Origin: CAUZIZ01 sp965219855 | GTDB lineage: Bacteria; Acidobacteriota; UBA6911; RPQK01; JAJDTT01 | Assembly (NCBI GenBank): GCA_965219855.1 | Contig: CBDCOR010000012.1 | Span: 124,001-188,000 of the forward strand | Reading direction: 5' to 3' | DNA length: 64,000 nt | In this document: positions 1 to 8,515 of the stretch, piece by piece | Position numbering within the stretch: position 1 is the stretch's first letter | Layout of the letters: every line of letters starts with the position of its first letter | Notes under the pieces: generated by a model | What the model was told of the DNA's origin: nothing | Database searches by the model: none | The model's input: only the letters and a program-made list of their open reading frames with translations | Translations under genes and position numbers: made by a program

Positions 1-80
1 TCTACGAATCCCCCCTCAAACCTTCCGAGAAGGGAAAGAAGCTTAGCAAGTCAACTAACGTGTAGCAACAACTCCTCCAA

Positions 81-120
81 CCTGAGACCTGAGACCTGAG
101 ACCTCCTGTGACCTGTGACC
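81..120. repeat. Short tandem heptamers
   Basis: Three tandem copies of CTGAGAC (82-102) are followed by two tandem copies of CTGTGAC (106-119). They lie just past the stop codon of the SDR gene. Built from short repeated words, the stretch resembles the style of the GTCTGAACGTC repeats elsewhere in the window but is not the same sequence. No function can be assigned. Confidence 0.7.
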
Positions 121-123
121 TCT

Positions 124-857
124 TTAACTGTACACCTGCACCGTCGGTTTGATGATCAGCTCCGGGACACAGGCCCTGGGTGGCAGTGTGGCGACAAAAA
201 TAGCCGCCTGAGCGAGGTCCTCGGGAGTGAGCATCAAATCGCGGGCCTCCTGGGGTACGGGCATAGGACGATGTTCCAGGAGCGGAGTGTTCACTTCGCC
301 CGGACACAGGACCGTGGATCGGATCCCATAGGCAGCCTCCTCCTCATTGATGGAGTGGGTAAACGCCACCATCCCATGCTTGGAGGCGGAATACGCGACG
401 CCCGCGAGCTGGCTTGCCCGCTTTCCCGCGATCGATGAGACATTGATGATGAGGCCATTCTTCAACCTCCGCATCCCCGGTAAAACTGCACGAACACAGT
501 TGAAGGCTCCGGTCAGGTTGACCGCGATCATGTAATCCCAGTCCGAGGGATCTACCTCTGAAACGGACCGGCGTACACTGTTAACTCCTGCGCATTGTTG
601 ACCAGCAAGTCGACGGGACCGAAGCGGCCTGCTACCTCGATGCCCATGGCCTCAACGGCCTCCCGCTCCGAAACGTCGCAGGGATAGCAGAGGACTCGCT
701 TGGGAGGTAGAATCGAAGCAGCTTGCTCCAGTTTCTCACCGCTTCGACCCACCAGTGCCACGCAAGCTCCCTCGTCGACGAAGGCCCTGGCGATGCCCTC
801 ACCGATCCCGCTCCCGGCACCTGTAACCACCGCAACTCGACCCTTCAAGAGTGACAT
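124..857 (-). pseudogene. Short-chain dehydrogenase/reductase, frameshifted
   Basis: An SDR-family NAD(P)-dependent oxidoreductase of about 240 residues, split into two frames. The first part (857 to 552) starts MSLLKGRVAVVTGAGSG, carries the glycine-rich nucleotide-binding motif TGAGSGIG, and reaches the NNA motif. The second part (531 to 124) contains the catalytic Ser and the YxxxK pair (AYSASKHG). Near 589-593 the DNA reads TGCGC, where NNAG would be restored by removing one GC pair. After that change the frame reads NNAGVNSVRRSVSEVDPSDWDYM straight into the second part. The simplest explanation is a 2-bp duplication, real or an assembly error. Substrate is not predictable. Confidence 0.8.
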
Positions 858-887
858 CTACTTTCCCCTTGGGACCCGGGTTTCCGT

Positions 888-1068
888 TAGCCCGGATTTC
901 TCATCGCCAGTCTGCTGCGTCGCCGCAATCATCCGCCCTGGCTGTGTTTCGCTCGGTCGGCCTCCTCGACGTACTGCACGAGTACGACTGCGGAGGCCTC
1001 GGTCGCAAGCCTTGCCAGGACGGCACTTGCGACGCCTCGCGACGACGGGCGATGAGAAATCCGGGCTA
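888..1068. mobile_element. Palindromic TA-flanked MITE-like element, copy 1
   Basis: A non-coding element of about 180 bp. The left end GCCCGGATTTCTCATCGCC and the right end are perfect inverted repeats of about 19 bp, flanked by TA on both sides. The core contains nested inverted repeats (GCCTCC/GGAGGC, CGTACT/AGTACG, CCTGGC/GCCAGG), so the whole element can fold as one long hairpin. The core is nearly identical to the element at 8212-8404, but the terminal repeats differ. No transposase is encoded, so it would need a source in trans. It lies upstream of the SDR start codon. Confidence 0.75.
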
Positions 1069-1217
1069 GGGCCCTGTCCCCATTTCTGCCAAGCACTCGA
1101 TTTCGCTCGATCATTGTACGCGGCAAGGCGGGAACGAACCATCGCAACCTGGCACAATTCGTCGGAGCGTCACAAGTTGCAGGTTGCAGGTTCAGGACTA
1201 GGCTAAAACTGACCGGC

Positions 1218-1274
1218 GTAGGATGGGCACTCTTGCCCGTCGGTGTCCTCGACGGGCAGGAATGCCCGTCCTAC
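1218..1274. repeat. REP-like perfect hairpin
   Basis: Two 25-nt arms (1218-1242 and 1250-1274) pair at 22 of 25 positions around a 7-nt loop. Each arm itself contains GGGCA and TGCCC, so it can also fold into two smaller hairpins. It stands alone 165 bp upstream of the PHP hydrolase gene. Most likely a REP-type palindrome. A terminator is unlikely, since no T-run follows on either strand. The rest of 1069-1438 shows nothing recognisable. Confidence 0.7.
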
Positions 1275-1438
1275 AGCGGACACGCTGCTATCGATGTTCG
1301 TGGCTAAAAACAACTTCATTTGCTCACGTGGCTTTGCCAGCGTTGGATCGTTTGATCTGTTAATCTGTAGCCGTATCCTGTCCGGCTCATGTCCCTCAAC
1401 CGGGGTACGGCCAGGCAATCTGCTGGAGGAAGCGAACA

Positions 1439-2965
1439 GTGGCTAACTGGATCTTACGCCTGGGTCTCATGAGCTTCCTGGTGGCAGCCTGGGCTCTGCT
1501 TCAGCAGCCAGAAGCCACCGCTTCTTTGGCCACCGACATCCTCGATCCAGACGAGAGGTTTGTCCTGGAATCGAGCCAACGCGTGGGCAAGCTCTCGTTC
1601 GAGGTGCTGGAGGACAAGACTGGAATCCACCTTCCGGCTCGACTATTTTTTGCCTGCGCTGACGGTAGAAGCGAGATGCCCACCGTCGGGCGCTTCGCTA
1701 ACATCCTGGTGACCTCCTCGGGACAAGAGATCAAGACGATTCCGGTTGGGGACTACGATGTCTATATCACTCGGGGCACCGAGTACAGCCTCGACCAGCA
1801 CCGGATTCGCATCTCTGAAGGCGAAACGACCTACCTGGACTCAACCCTATCCCGAGCCATCGACACCACTGGGTTCATCTCCGCAGACTTTCACCTCCAT
1901 CTCCAATTCGCCATGAGAGACGGCGCCATGGTGGCGGCAGCCGAAGGGCTGGACCTGTTGACGGCCACCGATCACAACGTTCTCAAGGATTACTCCTCCT
2001 ACATAGCGGAATTGAATCTAGGTCGCTTCATGACCTCTGTCGTCGGGAATGAGGTGGATACTGAATTCGGACATTTCAACAGTTTTCCCATGTCGGTGAA
2101 CCCTTGGAAAGACAGGAACTTTCGCCGATCTATCAACACTCCTGGTGAGATGCTTCGCCTGCTGCGACAGAACCCAGGTGACGAGATCGTTCAGATCAAC
2201 CATCCTCGTCTGGGCTCCCACAAAGACGGCTATTTCAATGGGAGGATCGAACCGGGTTCCCTGAAGATCGAGTACCCCTTCTTCGAAGCCTCTTTCGATC
2301 AGATGGAGGTGTTCAATGCGATCACTGAAGGGGAGTTCAGCAAAGCAGGCTATTTCGGCAGGACTCCCGAGGTGGACAGAAACCTGAGAGATTGGTTCAG
2401 TCTGTTGAATCGTGGGATCTTCATGACAGGAGTCGCCAATACCGATGCCCACCATTATCCCAAGGAACTTCCAGGATATCCCCGCAACTATGTCCTGTCA
2501 GAGACAGACCGACCCTGGGAGATCGATCCCTACCGGGTTGTAGACGCCCTCAAAGAAGGTGCTTCGACGGCCTCGTTTGGCCCCTTCATCAGGCTGTCGG
2601 CGAATGACGGGGCTCCTGTGGGATCGACAATCAAGGCCAAGGATCGCTCCGTGATCCTGCATGCAAGGGTACAAGCGGCTCCCTGGATTCCTGTGGACAA
2701 AGTAGAGGTTATCGCCAATGGGAGGGTGCTGACCTCCTATCCCACCAAGGAGGCCTCGGAAGCGATTCGCCTTGACCGGGACATCGTGGTCAACCCAGGA
2801 CGCGACACCTGGTATCTTCTCATCGCCACCTCCGAGCGTTACTGGGCACCCCCCTTTTCCAACTTCAGATCTTTCTCTTTCACCAACCCGATCTTCGTGG
2901 ACACCGACGGCAACGGGTACTTCGATCCTCCCCACTTGAAAGCGCTTCCCGGCCAATCGCAGTAG
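1439..2965 (+). CDS. Secreted CehA/McbA-family PHP metallohydrolase
   Basis: A 508-residue exported hydrolase of the PHP superfamily, CehA/McbA type. It starts at GTG with GGAGGA about 8 nt upstream. Residues 1-29 form a signal peptide. The PHP metal ligands are visible: HLH at 152-154, TDHN at 177-180, GNEVDTEFGHFN at 203-214, INHPR further on, and NTDAHHYP near residue 337. A beta-rich segment follows the catalytic domain. The family hydrolyses phosphoester or carbamate-like bonds with bound divalent metals; the substrate here is unknown. It ends 37 bp before the thiC promoter and appears to be a single-gene unit. Confidence 0.85.
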   Translation: MANWILRLGLMSFLVAAWALLQQPEATASLATDILDPDERFVLESSQRVGKLSFEVLEDKTGIHLPARLFFACADGRSEMPTVGRFANILVTSSGQEIKTIPVGDYDVYITRGTEYSLDQHRIRISEGETTYLDSTLSRAIDTTGFISADFHLHLQFAMRDGAMVAAAEGLDLLTATDHNVLKDYSSYIAELNLGRFMTSVVGNEVDTEFGHFNSFPMSVNPWKDRNFRRSINTPGEMLRLLRQNPGDEIVQINHPRLGSHKDGYFNGRIEPGSLKIEYPFFEASFDQMEVFNAITEGEFSKAGYFGRTPEVDRNLRDWFSLLNRGIFMTGVANTDAHHYPKELPGYPRNYVLSETDRPWEIDPYRVVDALKEGASTASFGPFIRLSANDGAPVGSTIKAKDRSVILHARVQAAPWIPVDKVEVIANGRVLTSYPTKEASEAIRLDRDIVVNPGRDTWYLLIATSERYWAPPFSNFRSFSFTNPIFVDTDGNGYFDPPHLKALPGQSQ

Positions 2966-3002
2966 GTCCCAACGATCAGGACCTCGTCGTTTTGGGGCAA
3001 AG

Positions 3003-3032
3003 TTGAAAGTAGTCTGCCTCTCCGGGTAACAT
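3003..3032 (+). promoter_or_regulatory. Probable sigma-70 promoter of thiC
   Basis: TTGAAA (3003-3008), an 18-nt spacer and TAACAT (3027-3032) lie immediately upstream of the TPP aptamer. Transcription would start about 10 nt before the riboswitch. Position relative to the aptamer is the main support. Confidence 0.5.
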
Positions 3033-3050
3033 GGCACAGCTGAAACAGGC

Positions 3051-3145
3051 CGCTGGGGGAGCTCGCTTCTGGCTGAGAGGATGGATCGAATCAGACCCGT
3101 CGACCCCTTGAACCTGTACGGTTAACGCCGGCGTAGGGAGAAGCG
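3051..3145 (+). promoter_or_regulatory. TPP riboswitch (thi box)
   Basis: Conserved thi-box segments occur in the right order: GGGGGAGCTC at the 5' side, GGCTGAGAGG (3071-3080), ACCCCTTGAACCTG (3103-3116) and GTTAACGCCGGCGTAGGGA (3121-3139). CGCT at 3051-3054 pairs with AGCG at 3142-3145 to close helix P1. This is the thiamine pyrophosphate aptamer, which normally represses thiC. The 95 nt between aptamer and start codon hold no strong terminator, so control of translation initiation is as likely as attenuation. Confidence 0.95.
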
Positions 3146-3240
3146 CAGCCTTCAGAAAGCAATCTTTTCTACCCTCCTGGCCATATCGTGAGCTCCTTCT
3201 ACTGAAAGAAAGAGCCTGAGAAACCATCGAGGAACGAGCA

Positions 3241-5115
3241 ATGAGGACAACTGAGAAGAGAGATAAAGTCGCAGCATCGATTTCGATGGAACCCTACCCT
3301 GGATCTGGAAAAGCCCACATCCAAGGCAGCCATCCGGGGGTGCGGGTTCCGATGCGAGAGATCTTCCTGAAGTCCAACTCGCAGAATGGCAACAGAAACA
3401 AGAGCTCCTCGAGCTTTTTCGCTTACGATACTTCTGGCCCCTACACCGATCCAGACGTCTCGATCGACATCCGCAAGGGACTCTCTCCGAAGTGCTTCCC
3501 TTGGATCCTCGAACGCGAAGACGTCGAGCACCTTTCCCAGTCCAGTTCGGAGTACAGCAAGGATCGAGAAGCGGATCCCGGCTTGAAGGAAATCCGATTC
3601 TCCCCCCTTCGGAAGCCCTTGCGCGCCAAGCCCGGTGCCAATGTCAGCCAAATGCATTACGCCCGTAAAGGGATCGTGACGCCGGAGATGGAGTACGTTG
3701 CAATCCGGGAAAACCTGCAGCGCGAGCAGCAAACTGGGCCAGGAAACAACCAGCGCTTGTTCCACCAACATCCCGGAACGGCCTGGGGAGCCGAGATCCC
3801 CGACTCGATTACGCCCGATTTCGTTCGTGACGAGGTGGCCAGAGGCCGCGCCATCATCCCTTCCAACATCAATCATCCAGAAGTTGAACCGATGGCTATC
3901 GGGCGTAACTTCCTGGTCAAGATCAACGCCAATATAGGAAACTCTGCGGTCACCTCCTCAATCGAAGAAGAAGTGGAGAAGATGGTCTGGGCGACTCATT
4001 GGGGCTCCGACACGGTGATGGACCTTTCAACAGGTGCCAATATCCATGAGACACGGGAATGGATCATCCGCAACTCGCCCGTCCCGATCGGCACCGTACC
4101 CATCTATCAAGCCCTGGAGAAGGTCGAAGGGCAGCCGGAGGCCTTGACGTGGGAAATGTATCGAGACACCTTGATCGAACAGGCAGAACAGGGAGTCGAC
4201 TACTTCACCATCCACGCCGGAGTATTGTTACGCTACGTCCCGTTGACCGCCGATCGGGTGACGGGAATCGTCTCTCGCGGAGGCTCCATCCTCGCGAAGT
4301 GGTGTTTGGCACACCACCAGGAGAACTTTCTCTACACGCACTTCGACGAGATTTGCGAGATCATGAAGGCCTACAACGTCTCCTTCAGTCTGGGGGACGG
4401 TTTGCGGCCCGGATCGATCGCGGACGCCAACGACGCCGCTCAGTTCGGGGAACTGGAAACTCTCGGAGAACTGACCCACGTCGCCTGGAGTCATGATGTC
4501 CAGGTGATGATCGAGGGACCCGGGCACGTGCCCATGCAGCTGATAAAGATCAACATGGAAAAGGAGTTGCAAGAGTGCTTCGAGGCCCCCTTCTATACGT
4601 TGGGGCCACTGACGACTGACATTGCACCTGGCTACGATCACATCACTTCGGCCATCGGAGCCGCCATGATCGGTTGGTATGGTTGTGCCATGTTGTGTTA
4701 CGTCACACCCAAAGAGCATTTGGGCCTTCCCGATCGCGAGGATGTCAAGGAAGGAGTGATGGCCTACAAGATCGCTGCTCATGCTGCCGATCTGGCCAAG
4801 GGTCATCCCGGTGCACAGGCCCGAGACAACGCCATTTCCCAAGCGCGGTTCGAGTTTCGCTGGGAAGACCAGTTCAACCTGGCTCTCGACCCCGAAACCG
4901 CAAAGTCCTACCACGACGAAACCCTGCCGGCCGATGGAGCCAAGGTCGCCCACTTTTGTTCCATGTGCGGACCTCGGTTTTGCTCCATGCAAATTACGCA
5001 GGAGCTGCGGGACTACGCAGTCCGTCAGGGGCTGGATGAAGGCAAAGCAATCGAGGCCGGAATGCAGGAGAAGGCCGACGAGTTCAAACGAACTGGTACC
5101 AGCATCTATAGCTGA
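3241..5115 (+). CDS. thiC: Phosphomethylpyrimidine synthase ThiC
   Basis: ThiC, 624 residues, a non-canonical radical SAM enzyme. It converts aminoimidazole ribotide to hydroxymethylpyrimidine phosphate for thiamine synthesis. The C-terminal iron-sulfur motif CX2CX4C is at Cys573, Cys576 and Cys581. The central region carries typical ThiC stretches such as SLGDGLRPGS and MIEGPGHVP. Length matches the family, including the N-terminal extension of bacterial forms. ATG is preceded by a GAGG element. Expression should respond to TPP through the upstream riboswitch. The M28 peptidase gene starts 19 bp downstream. thiE is near 51.8 kb. Confidence 0.97.
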   Translation: MRTTEKRDKVAASISMEPYPGSGKAHIQGSHPGVRVPMREIFLKSNSQNGNRNKSSSSFFAYDTSGPYTDPDVSIDIRKGLSPKCFPWILEREDVEHLSQSSSEYSKDREADPGLKEIRFSPLRKPLRAKPGANVSQMHYARKGIVTPEMEYVAIRENLQREQQTGPGNNQRLFHQHPGTAWGAEIPDSITPDFVRDEVARGRAIIPSNINHPEVEPMAIGRNFLVKINANIGNSAVTSSIEEEVEKMVWATHWGSDTVMDLSTGANIHETREWIIRNSPVPIGTVPIYQALEKVEGQPEALTWEMYRDTLIEQAEQGVDYFTIHAGVLLRYVPLTADRVTGIVSRGGSILAKWCLAHHQENFLYTHFDEICEIMKAYNVSFSLGDGLRPGSIADANDAAQFGELETLGELTHVAWSHDVQVMIEGPGHVPMQLIKINMEKELQECFEAPFYTLGPLTTDIAPGYDHITSAIGAAMIGWYGCAMLCYVTPKEHLGLPDREDVKEGVMAYKIAAHAADLAKGHPGAQARDNAISQARFEFRWEDQFNLALDPETAKSYHDETLPADGAKVAHFCSMCGPRFCSMQITQELRDYAVRQGLDEGKAIEAGMQEKADEFKRTGTSIYS

Positions 5116-5134
5116 GGCAGCAGCATAGGCAGTC

Positions 5135-6781
5135 GTGGGAAAGGGAACCCTCCAGCTCGCATGCGCCGGTCTTAGTACACTGGCCGCACTCACTATACTC
5201 ATAGCCGGTCTCCCCGCTGATTCCCTGCCGCCGAGTGTCGAGGGCATCAGCGCCTCGGATCTCAGGTCCGACGTCTATTTCCTGGCTTCGGATGAGATGG
5301 GCGGTCGCGCTACATCCACCAGCCACAATCAAATTGCGTCCCGTTACCTGGCCCATCGCTTCGAGCGTCTGCGTCTGAACCCGGCGGGTGACGACGGGTC
5401 CTACTTTCAGTACTTCGATTTGGTCCAATCGGAGCTTTCAGAGCCCAATCGCTTCGAGATTCTCAAGCACGGCTTTTCCGAGCCAACCATCGGCAAGCTC
5501 GAAGATGACTTCTATCCCTCGCCTCTCTCGGCTAACGGGAAGGTACTCGCTCCGGTTGTTTTTGCGGGTTACGGGATTTCGGCGCCCGAGCTTCAGTACG
5601 ATGACTACGCTGGGATCGACGTGCGTCACAAGATCGTCCTGATCCTGGAACACGAACCCGGCGAGCTGGATGCCGAGAGCCGCTTCGACGGATTGGTCAG
5701 CTCGGACTACAGCCGTCCCCGATACAAACTGCTCAACGCACAGCAGCACGGCGCCGCGGCTGTGATCCTGGTCCAGGATATCGAGAACCACGACAATGGC
5801 GAAAAGTTCTCGCGCAGGACGCGATCTGCCTGGCCGAGGGATGAATCGAGGGCTCCTCTGAACCTGAAGGTGTGGGCGGACAGCATAGAAATACCGGCCG
5901 TGCACATCTCCCAAAAGATGGCCAACCACTTCTTCGAAAACACCCCCATCAGCCTGGCAGCGCTTCAGAGACAGATCGACCGCGAATACCGATCGAAGAG
6001 CTTTCGGCTGCCGAAGGTCCAGTCATACTTCGAAACCAAGCTGACCCAGAAAGAAGAGCGATCGAGAAACGTGCTGGCCTCGCTACCAGGATCCGATTCC
6101 GAGCTTCGCAAGGAGTTGGTCATCATCGGCGCCCACCTGGATCATGTCATTGGGAATGATGACACCATCTACAATGGAGCCGACGACGACGCGAGCGGCA
6201 TAGCCGGGCTCCTCGAGATCGCGGAAGCGTTTTCTAGCAGCCCCGAAAGACCAAAGCGATCCATTCTCTTCGCGGCTTGGAACGCCGAAGAAAGAGGCCT
6301 TCTCGGGTCCTACTACTACGTCGGCCATCCATCTTTCGCCTTGGACCAGACCATGCTGATGCTTCAGATGGATATGATCGGTCGAAACGAGGAGATTCCA
6401 GATTCGGACAACCACCGCTTCCGCGGTCTAGAACAGCAGAGCGCCGAAGAAAACCGAAACTCCCTAAACATATTGGGCTATAGTCGCAGTAGAGACGTGC
6501 GCAGGCTGGTCGAGGACAGCAATCGCAGGATCGGCCTTTCCCTCAAGTTCCGCTATGACAACCACTCACTCGATCTGCTGCGGCGCAGCGATCACTGGCC
6601 TTTTCTAAATCGCGGAATCCCTGTGGCCTTCTTTCACACAGGGCTGCACCCGGACTATCACCGATCGACAGATACTGCGGAGAAGATCAATTACAGGAAA
6701 ATGGAAAAGATCGTGCGCCTCGTATTTCTCAGCGCCTGGACAGCAGCCAACGCAGCCCAACCGCCAGGAACAAGGCCCTGA
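5135..6781 (+). CDS. Secreted M28-family zinc aminopeptidase with PA domain
   Basis: A 548-residue exported peptidase starting at GTG. An N-terminal hydrophobic segment (about residues 8-27) is a signal peptide or lipoprotein-less export signal. A protease-associated (PA) insert lies around residues 125-250. The M28 catalytic domain follows, with zinc ligands in GAHLDH, NGADDDASG, WNAEERGLLGS, QMDMIGRN and TDTAEKINY, plus the catalytic Glu of AEE. The family removes N-terminal amino acids from peptides outside the cytoplasm. It may be co-transcribed with thiC (19-bp gap), though no functional link is evident. It ends 24 bp before a GTCTGAACGTC-type repeat. Confidence 0.88.
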   Translation: MGKGTLQLACAGLSTLAALTILIAGLPADSLPPSVEGISASDLRSDVYFLASDEMGGRATSTSHNQIASRYLAHRFERLRLNPAGDDGSYFQYFDLVQSELSEPNRFEILKHGFSEPTIGKLEDDFYPSPLSANGKVLAPVVFAGYGISAPELQYDDYAGIDVRHKIVLILEHEPGELDAESRFDGLVSSDYSRPRYKLLNAQQHGAAAVILVQDIENHDNGEKFSRRTRSAWPRDESRAPLNLKVWADSIEIPAVHISQKMANHFFENTPISLAALQRQIDREYRSKSFRLPKVQSYFETKLTQKEERSRNVLASLPGSDSELRKELVIIGAHLDHVIGNDDTIYNGADDDASGIAGLLEIAEAFSSSPERPKRSILFAAWNAEERGLLGSYYYVGHPSFALDQTMLMLQMDMIGRNEEIPDSDNHRFRGLEQQSAEENRNSLNILGYSRSRDVRRLVEDSNRRIGLSLKFRYDNHSLDLLRRSDHWPFLNRGIPVAFFHTGLHPDYHRSTDTAEKINYRKMEKIVRLVFLSAWTAANAAQPPGTRP

Positions 6782-6805
6782 AAAACGCGACGAACGTCAA
6801 GGGAA

Positions 6806-6987
6806 AGTCGCAAGTCTGAACGTCCGAACGTCGCACGTCAGGGGAGAGTCCCACGTCGGAACGTCGCACGTCTCTTGTCGTTGGGTCACCGGTAGTGAGT
6901 TTTCGAACTTTTAGGTTGCCGCAGTTGTCAGTTCTTGAGCTGTCTGCTGCCGGTTAAGAGACGTGCGACGTTCAGACGTTCAGACGT
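6806..6987. repeat. GTCTGAACGTC palindromic repeat, copy A
   Basis: About 182 bp between two converging genes. The left end is built from repeats of GAACGT and CGCACGTC. The right end is its inverted form (GACGTGCGACGTTCAGACG). A conserved middle reads approximately CACCGGTAGTG, a pyrimidine tract, then GAGCTGTCTGCTGCCGG. The copy stops 5 bp from the tpx stop codon. In this position it could act as a bidirectional transcription terminator. Confidence 0.85.
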
Positions 6988-6992
6988 ACTTA

Positions 6993-7508
6993 TCACACCA
7001 GCGCCCGAACGGCCTCAAGAGCTGCATCATAGTTGGGATGGTCGGCCACCTCGCCCACGTACTCAACGTGCCGAAGCGTGCCTTCGGCGTCAACTGCGAA
7101 GAGAGCTCGGGAGCTCAGTCGCAATTCCTTGATCAGCGTTCCATAGCTTGATCCAAACGAGGCATCCCGATGATCTGAAAGCATCGTCAGATTCTCGACT
7201 CCGGCCGCCGCACACCACCGACTCTGGGCAAAAGGCAGATCCATACTGATGGTGTAGATTTTCACACCTGGAAGGCTGGTGGCCTCTTGATTGAAGCGGC
7301 GAGTCTGGGCATCACAGACCGGGGTATCCAAGGAAGGAACCGCACTAAACACTCTGACGGAACCCTCAGTATCTGCAAGAGTTACAGGCTGCAGATCGGT
7401 TCCCACTGTCACGAAGTCTTGAGCCGAGTCCCCCACATTTAGTTCAGGTCCCACCAGGGTGAACCGAGCGCCTTTGAGAGTAACTGCATCGGGTCGTTCA
7501 ACTGTCAT
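6993..7508 (-). CDS. tpx: Thiol peroxidase Tpx
   Basis: An atypical 2-Cys peroxiredoxin of 171 residues that reduces hydrogen and lipid peroxides using thioredoxin. The peroxidatic Cys is in SLDTPVCDAQTRRF and the resolving Cys in SRWCAAAGVENLTMLSDH, the standard Tpx pair. The start at 7508 is chosen over an upstream one because AAGGAGG precedes this ATG at good spacing and the product then matches the usual length. It has its own promoter (7533-7561). Confidence 0.95.
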   Translation of the reverse strand: MTVERPDAVTLKGARFTLVGPELNVGDSAQDFVTVGTDLQPVTLADTEGSVRVFSAVPSLDTPVCDAQTRRFNQEATSLPGVKIYTISMDLPFAQSRWCAAAGVENLTMLSDHRDASFGSSYGTLIKELRLSSRALFAVDAEGTLRHVEYVGEVADHPNYDAALEAVRALV

Positions 7509-7532
7509 ATTCGCCTCCTTATTCAGAGGCAT

Positions 7533-7561
7533 ATTGTATCCTATAGTCGAGGAGTCATCAA
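7533..7561 (-). promoter_or_regulatory. Sigma-70 promoter of tpx
   Basis: On the minus strand, TTGATG (7556-7561), a 17-nt spacer and TACAAT (7533-7538) lie 25 bp upstream of the tpx start codon. Four or five of six bases match consensus in each box. Confidence 0.6.
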
Positions 7562-7779
7562 AGGATGAAAGAAGGCTGGATGGCAAAAATGGTGGCGGCG
7601 GGTCAACCGGGGATGTTGGCCAGATTCGACTGCTTGCGGAATCTTGTGGCTTGCTTGCCTAGAGGCCGTCATTTTGTCGAATGGAGAGGAAAGGAAACGA
7701 AACTTTTCTTTAGTTACTGCATCACAAGGGTATGCGCCAGAGTTGCGTAAGATTTTGACCTCAGAAGCAAAGATTTGAA

Positions 7780-8118
7780 ATGAAGAGCTCAGTAATCGAA
7801 AGCGAAGGCCTCTATCCTCAGACCAAGAAGCCAGATCCCTCTCTGAGGAATCTGGCCTTGGGTATCCTGCTTCAGGCCTTCCGAGATATCGTCGCGCCAA
7901 AGAAGTCGTCCAACAAGGAATGGGAACTCTGGCGCAACGATGCCTTGGAGTGGTTTTTCGCGGATGAAAATCATCCGGGGAGCTTCTGTTGGGTATGCGA
8001 GGTACTCGCTCTGAATCCCAAAGAGCTGCGTGCGTGGCTCCATCTCTACAAGCGAAGTGATCAGAGGGTCCGCAAAGAGATGGCGCGCAAGCTGACCCGT
8101 TTTCAGATCCGCCACTGA
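7780..8118 (+). CDS. Small conserved-looking protein of unknown function
   Basis: A 112-residue, basic, tryptophan-rich soluble protein. It contains the stretch DALEWFFADENHPGSFCWVC followed by EVLALNPKELRAWL. That pattern resembles a family of short bacterial proteins with an SFxxVCExLGLxPxxLR motif, which look like small helical DNA-binding proteins. The resemblance is from memory and no function is assigned. No strong ribosome binding site precedes the ATG. The C-terminus ends with RKLTRFQIRH. It stands alone between tpx and the second MITE-like element. Confidence 0.6.
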   Translation: MKSSVIESEGLYPQTKKPDPSLRNLALGILLQAFRDIVAPKKSSNKEWELWRNDALEWFFADENHPGSFCWVCEVLALNPKELRAWLHLYKRSDQRVRKEMARKLTRFQIRH

Positions 8119-8211
8119 AGAGTCCCTCCCCTCGATCCCGGCACTCATTTCCGGCGCTTCTGTCGGCTTGCCATGCTGTCGACCCGCAGGGCATACTCTC
8201 GAAGTGATCCT

Positions 8212-8404
8212 AGCCCGGATTATTCATAAGTTTTCTACTGCGGCGGCACAATCATCCGTCCTGGCTGTGTTTCGCTCGGTCGGCCTCCTCGACGTACTGC
8301 ACGAGTACGACTGCGGAGGCTCGCCACGAGTGGTCTCGGTCGCAAGCCTTGCCAGGACGGCGCTTTCACCGCCTCGCTACGAAAACTTATGAATAATCCG
8401 GGCT
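8212..8404. mobile_element. Palindromic MITE-like element, copy 2
   Basis: A 193-bp non-coding element with perfect 24-bp terminal inverted repeats (8212-8235 and 8381-8404, AGCCCGGATTATTCATAAG at the outer part). The core from about 8254 to 8370 matches copy 1 (888-1068) nearly base for base, including nested inverted repeats. It has an extra CGCCACGAGTGGT segment. The terminal repeats differ in sequence from copy 1 yet are perfectly paired here. It fills most of the 397-bp gap between the small unknown gene and the ABC ATPase gene. Confidence 0.8.
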
Positions 8405-8414
8405 GGCCAGTGGA

Positions 8415-8433
8415 GCCCCAGACACTCTGGGGC
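8415..8433 (+). other. Strong short hairpin, possible terminator
   Basis: GCCCCAGA and TCTGGGGC form a perfect 8-bp stem around a 3-nt loop. A run of six T residues follows, but only after 17 further bases, so it is a poor intrinsic terminator as drawn. It lies just beyond the MITE-like element and before the ABC ATPase gene. Confidence 0.3.
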
Positions 8434-8515
8434 ATCTTGCGGGTAGGGCTTTTTTCGTTTAACCCCTGGATTGATCGCTGGGGACTGACTCGTCGCTGAT
8501 CGCTATCTGAAGGAT

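Noticed and set aside
3146..3240. Intrinsic terminator as TPP riboswitch expression platform
   Set aside because: Only a weak AGAAA/TTTCT pairing is visible and no GC-rich stem with a T-run; translation control cannot be excluded, so no terminator is annotated.
4228..5247. A 339-codon open frame antisense to thiC
   Set aside because: A shadow of the strongly coding thiC gene; no ribosome binding site and no family-like motif.
6806..6987. CRISPR-like array from repeated GAACGTC/CGCACGTC words
   Set aside because: The words are 6-12 bp, irregularly spaced and inverted at the other end; there are no unique spacers of constant length and no cas genes.
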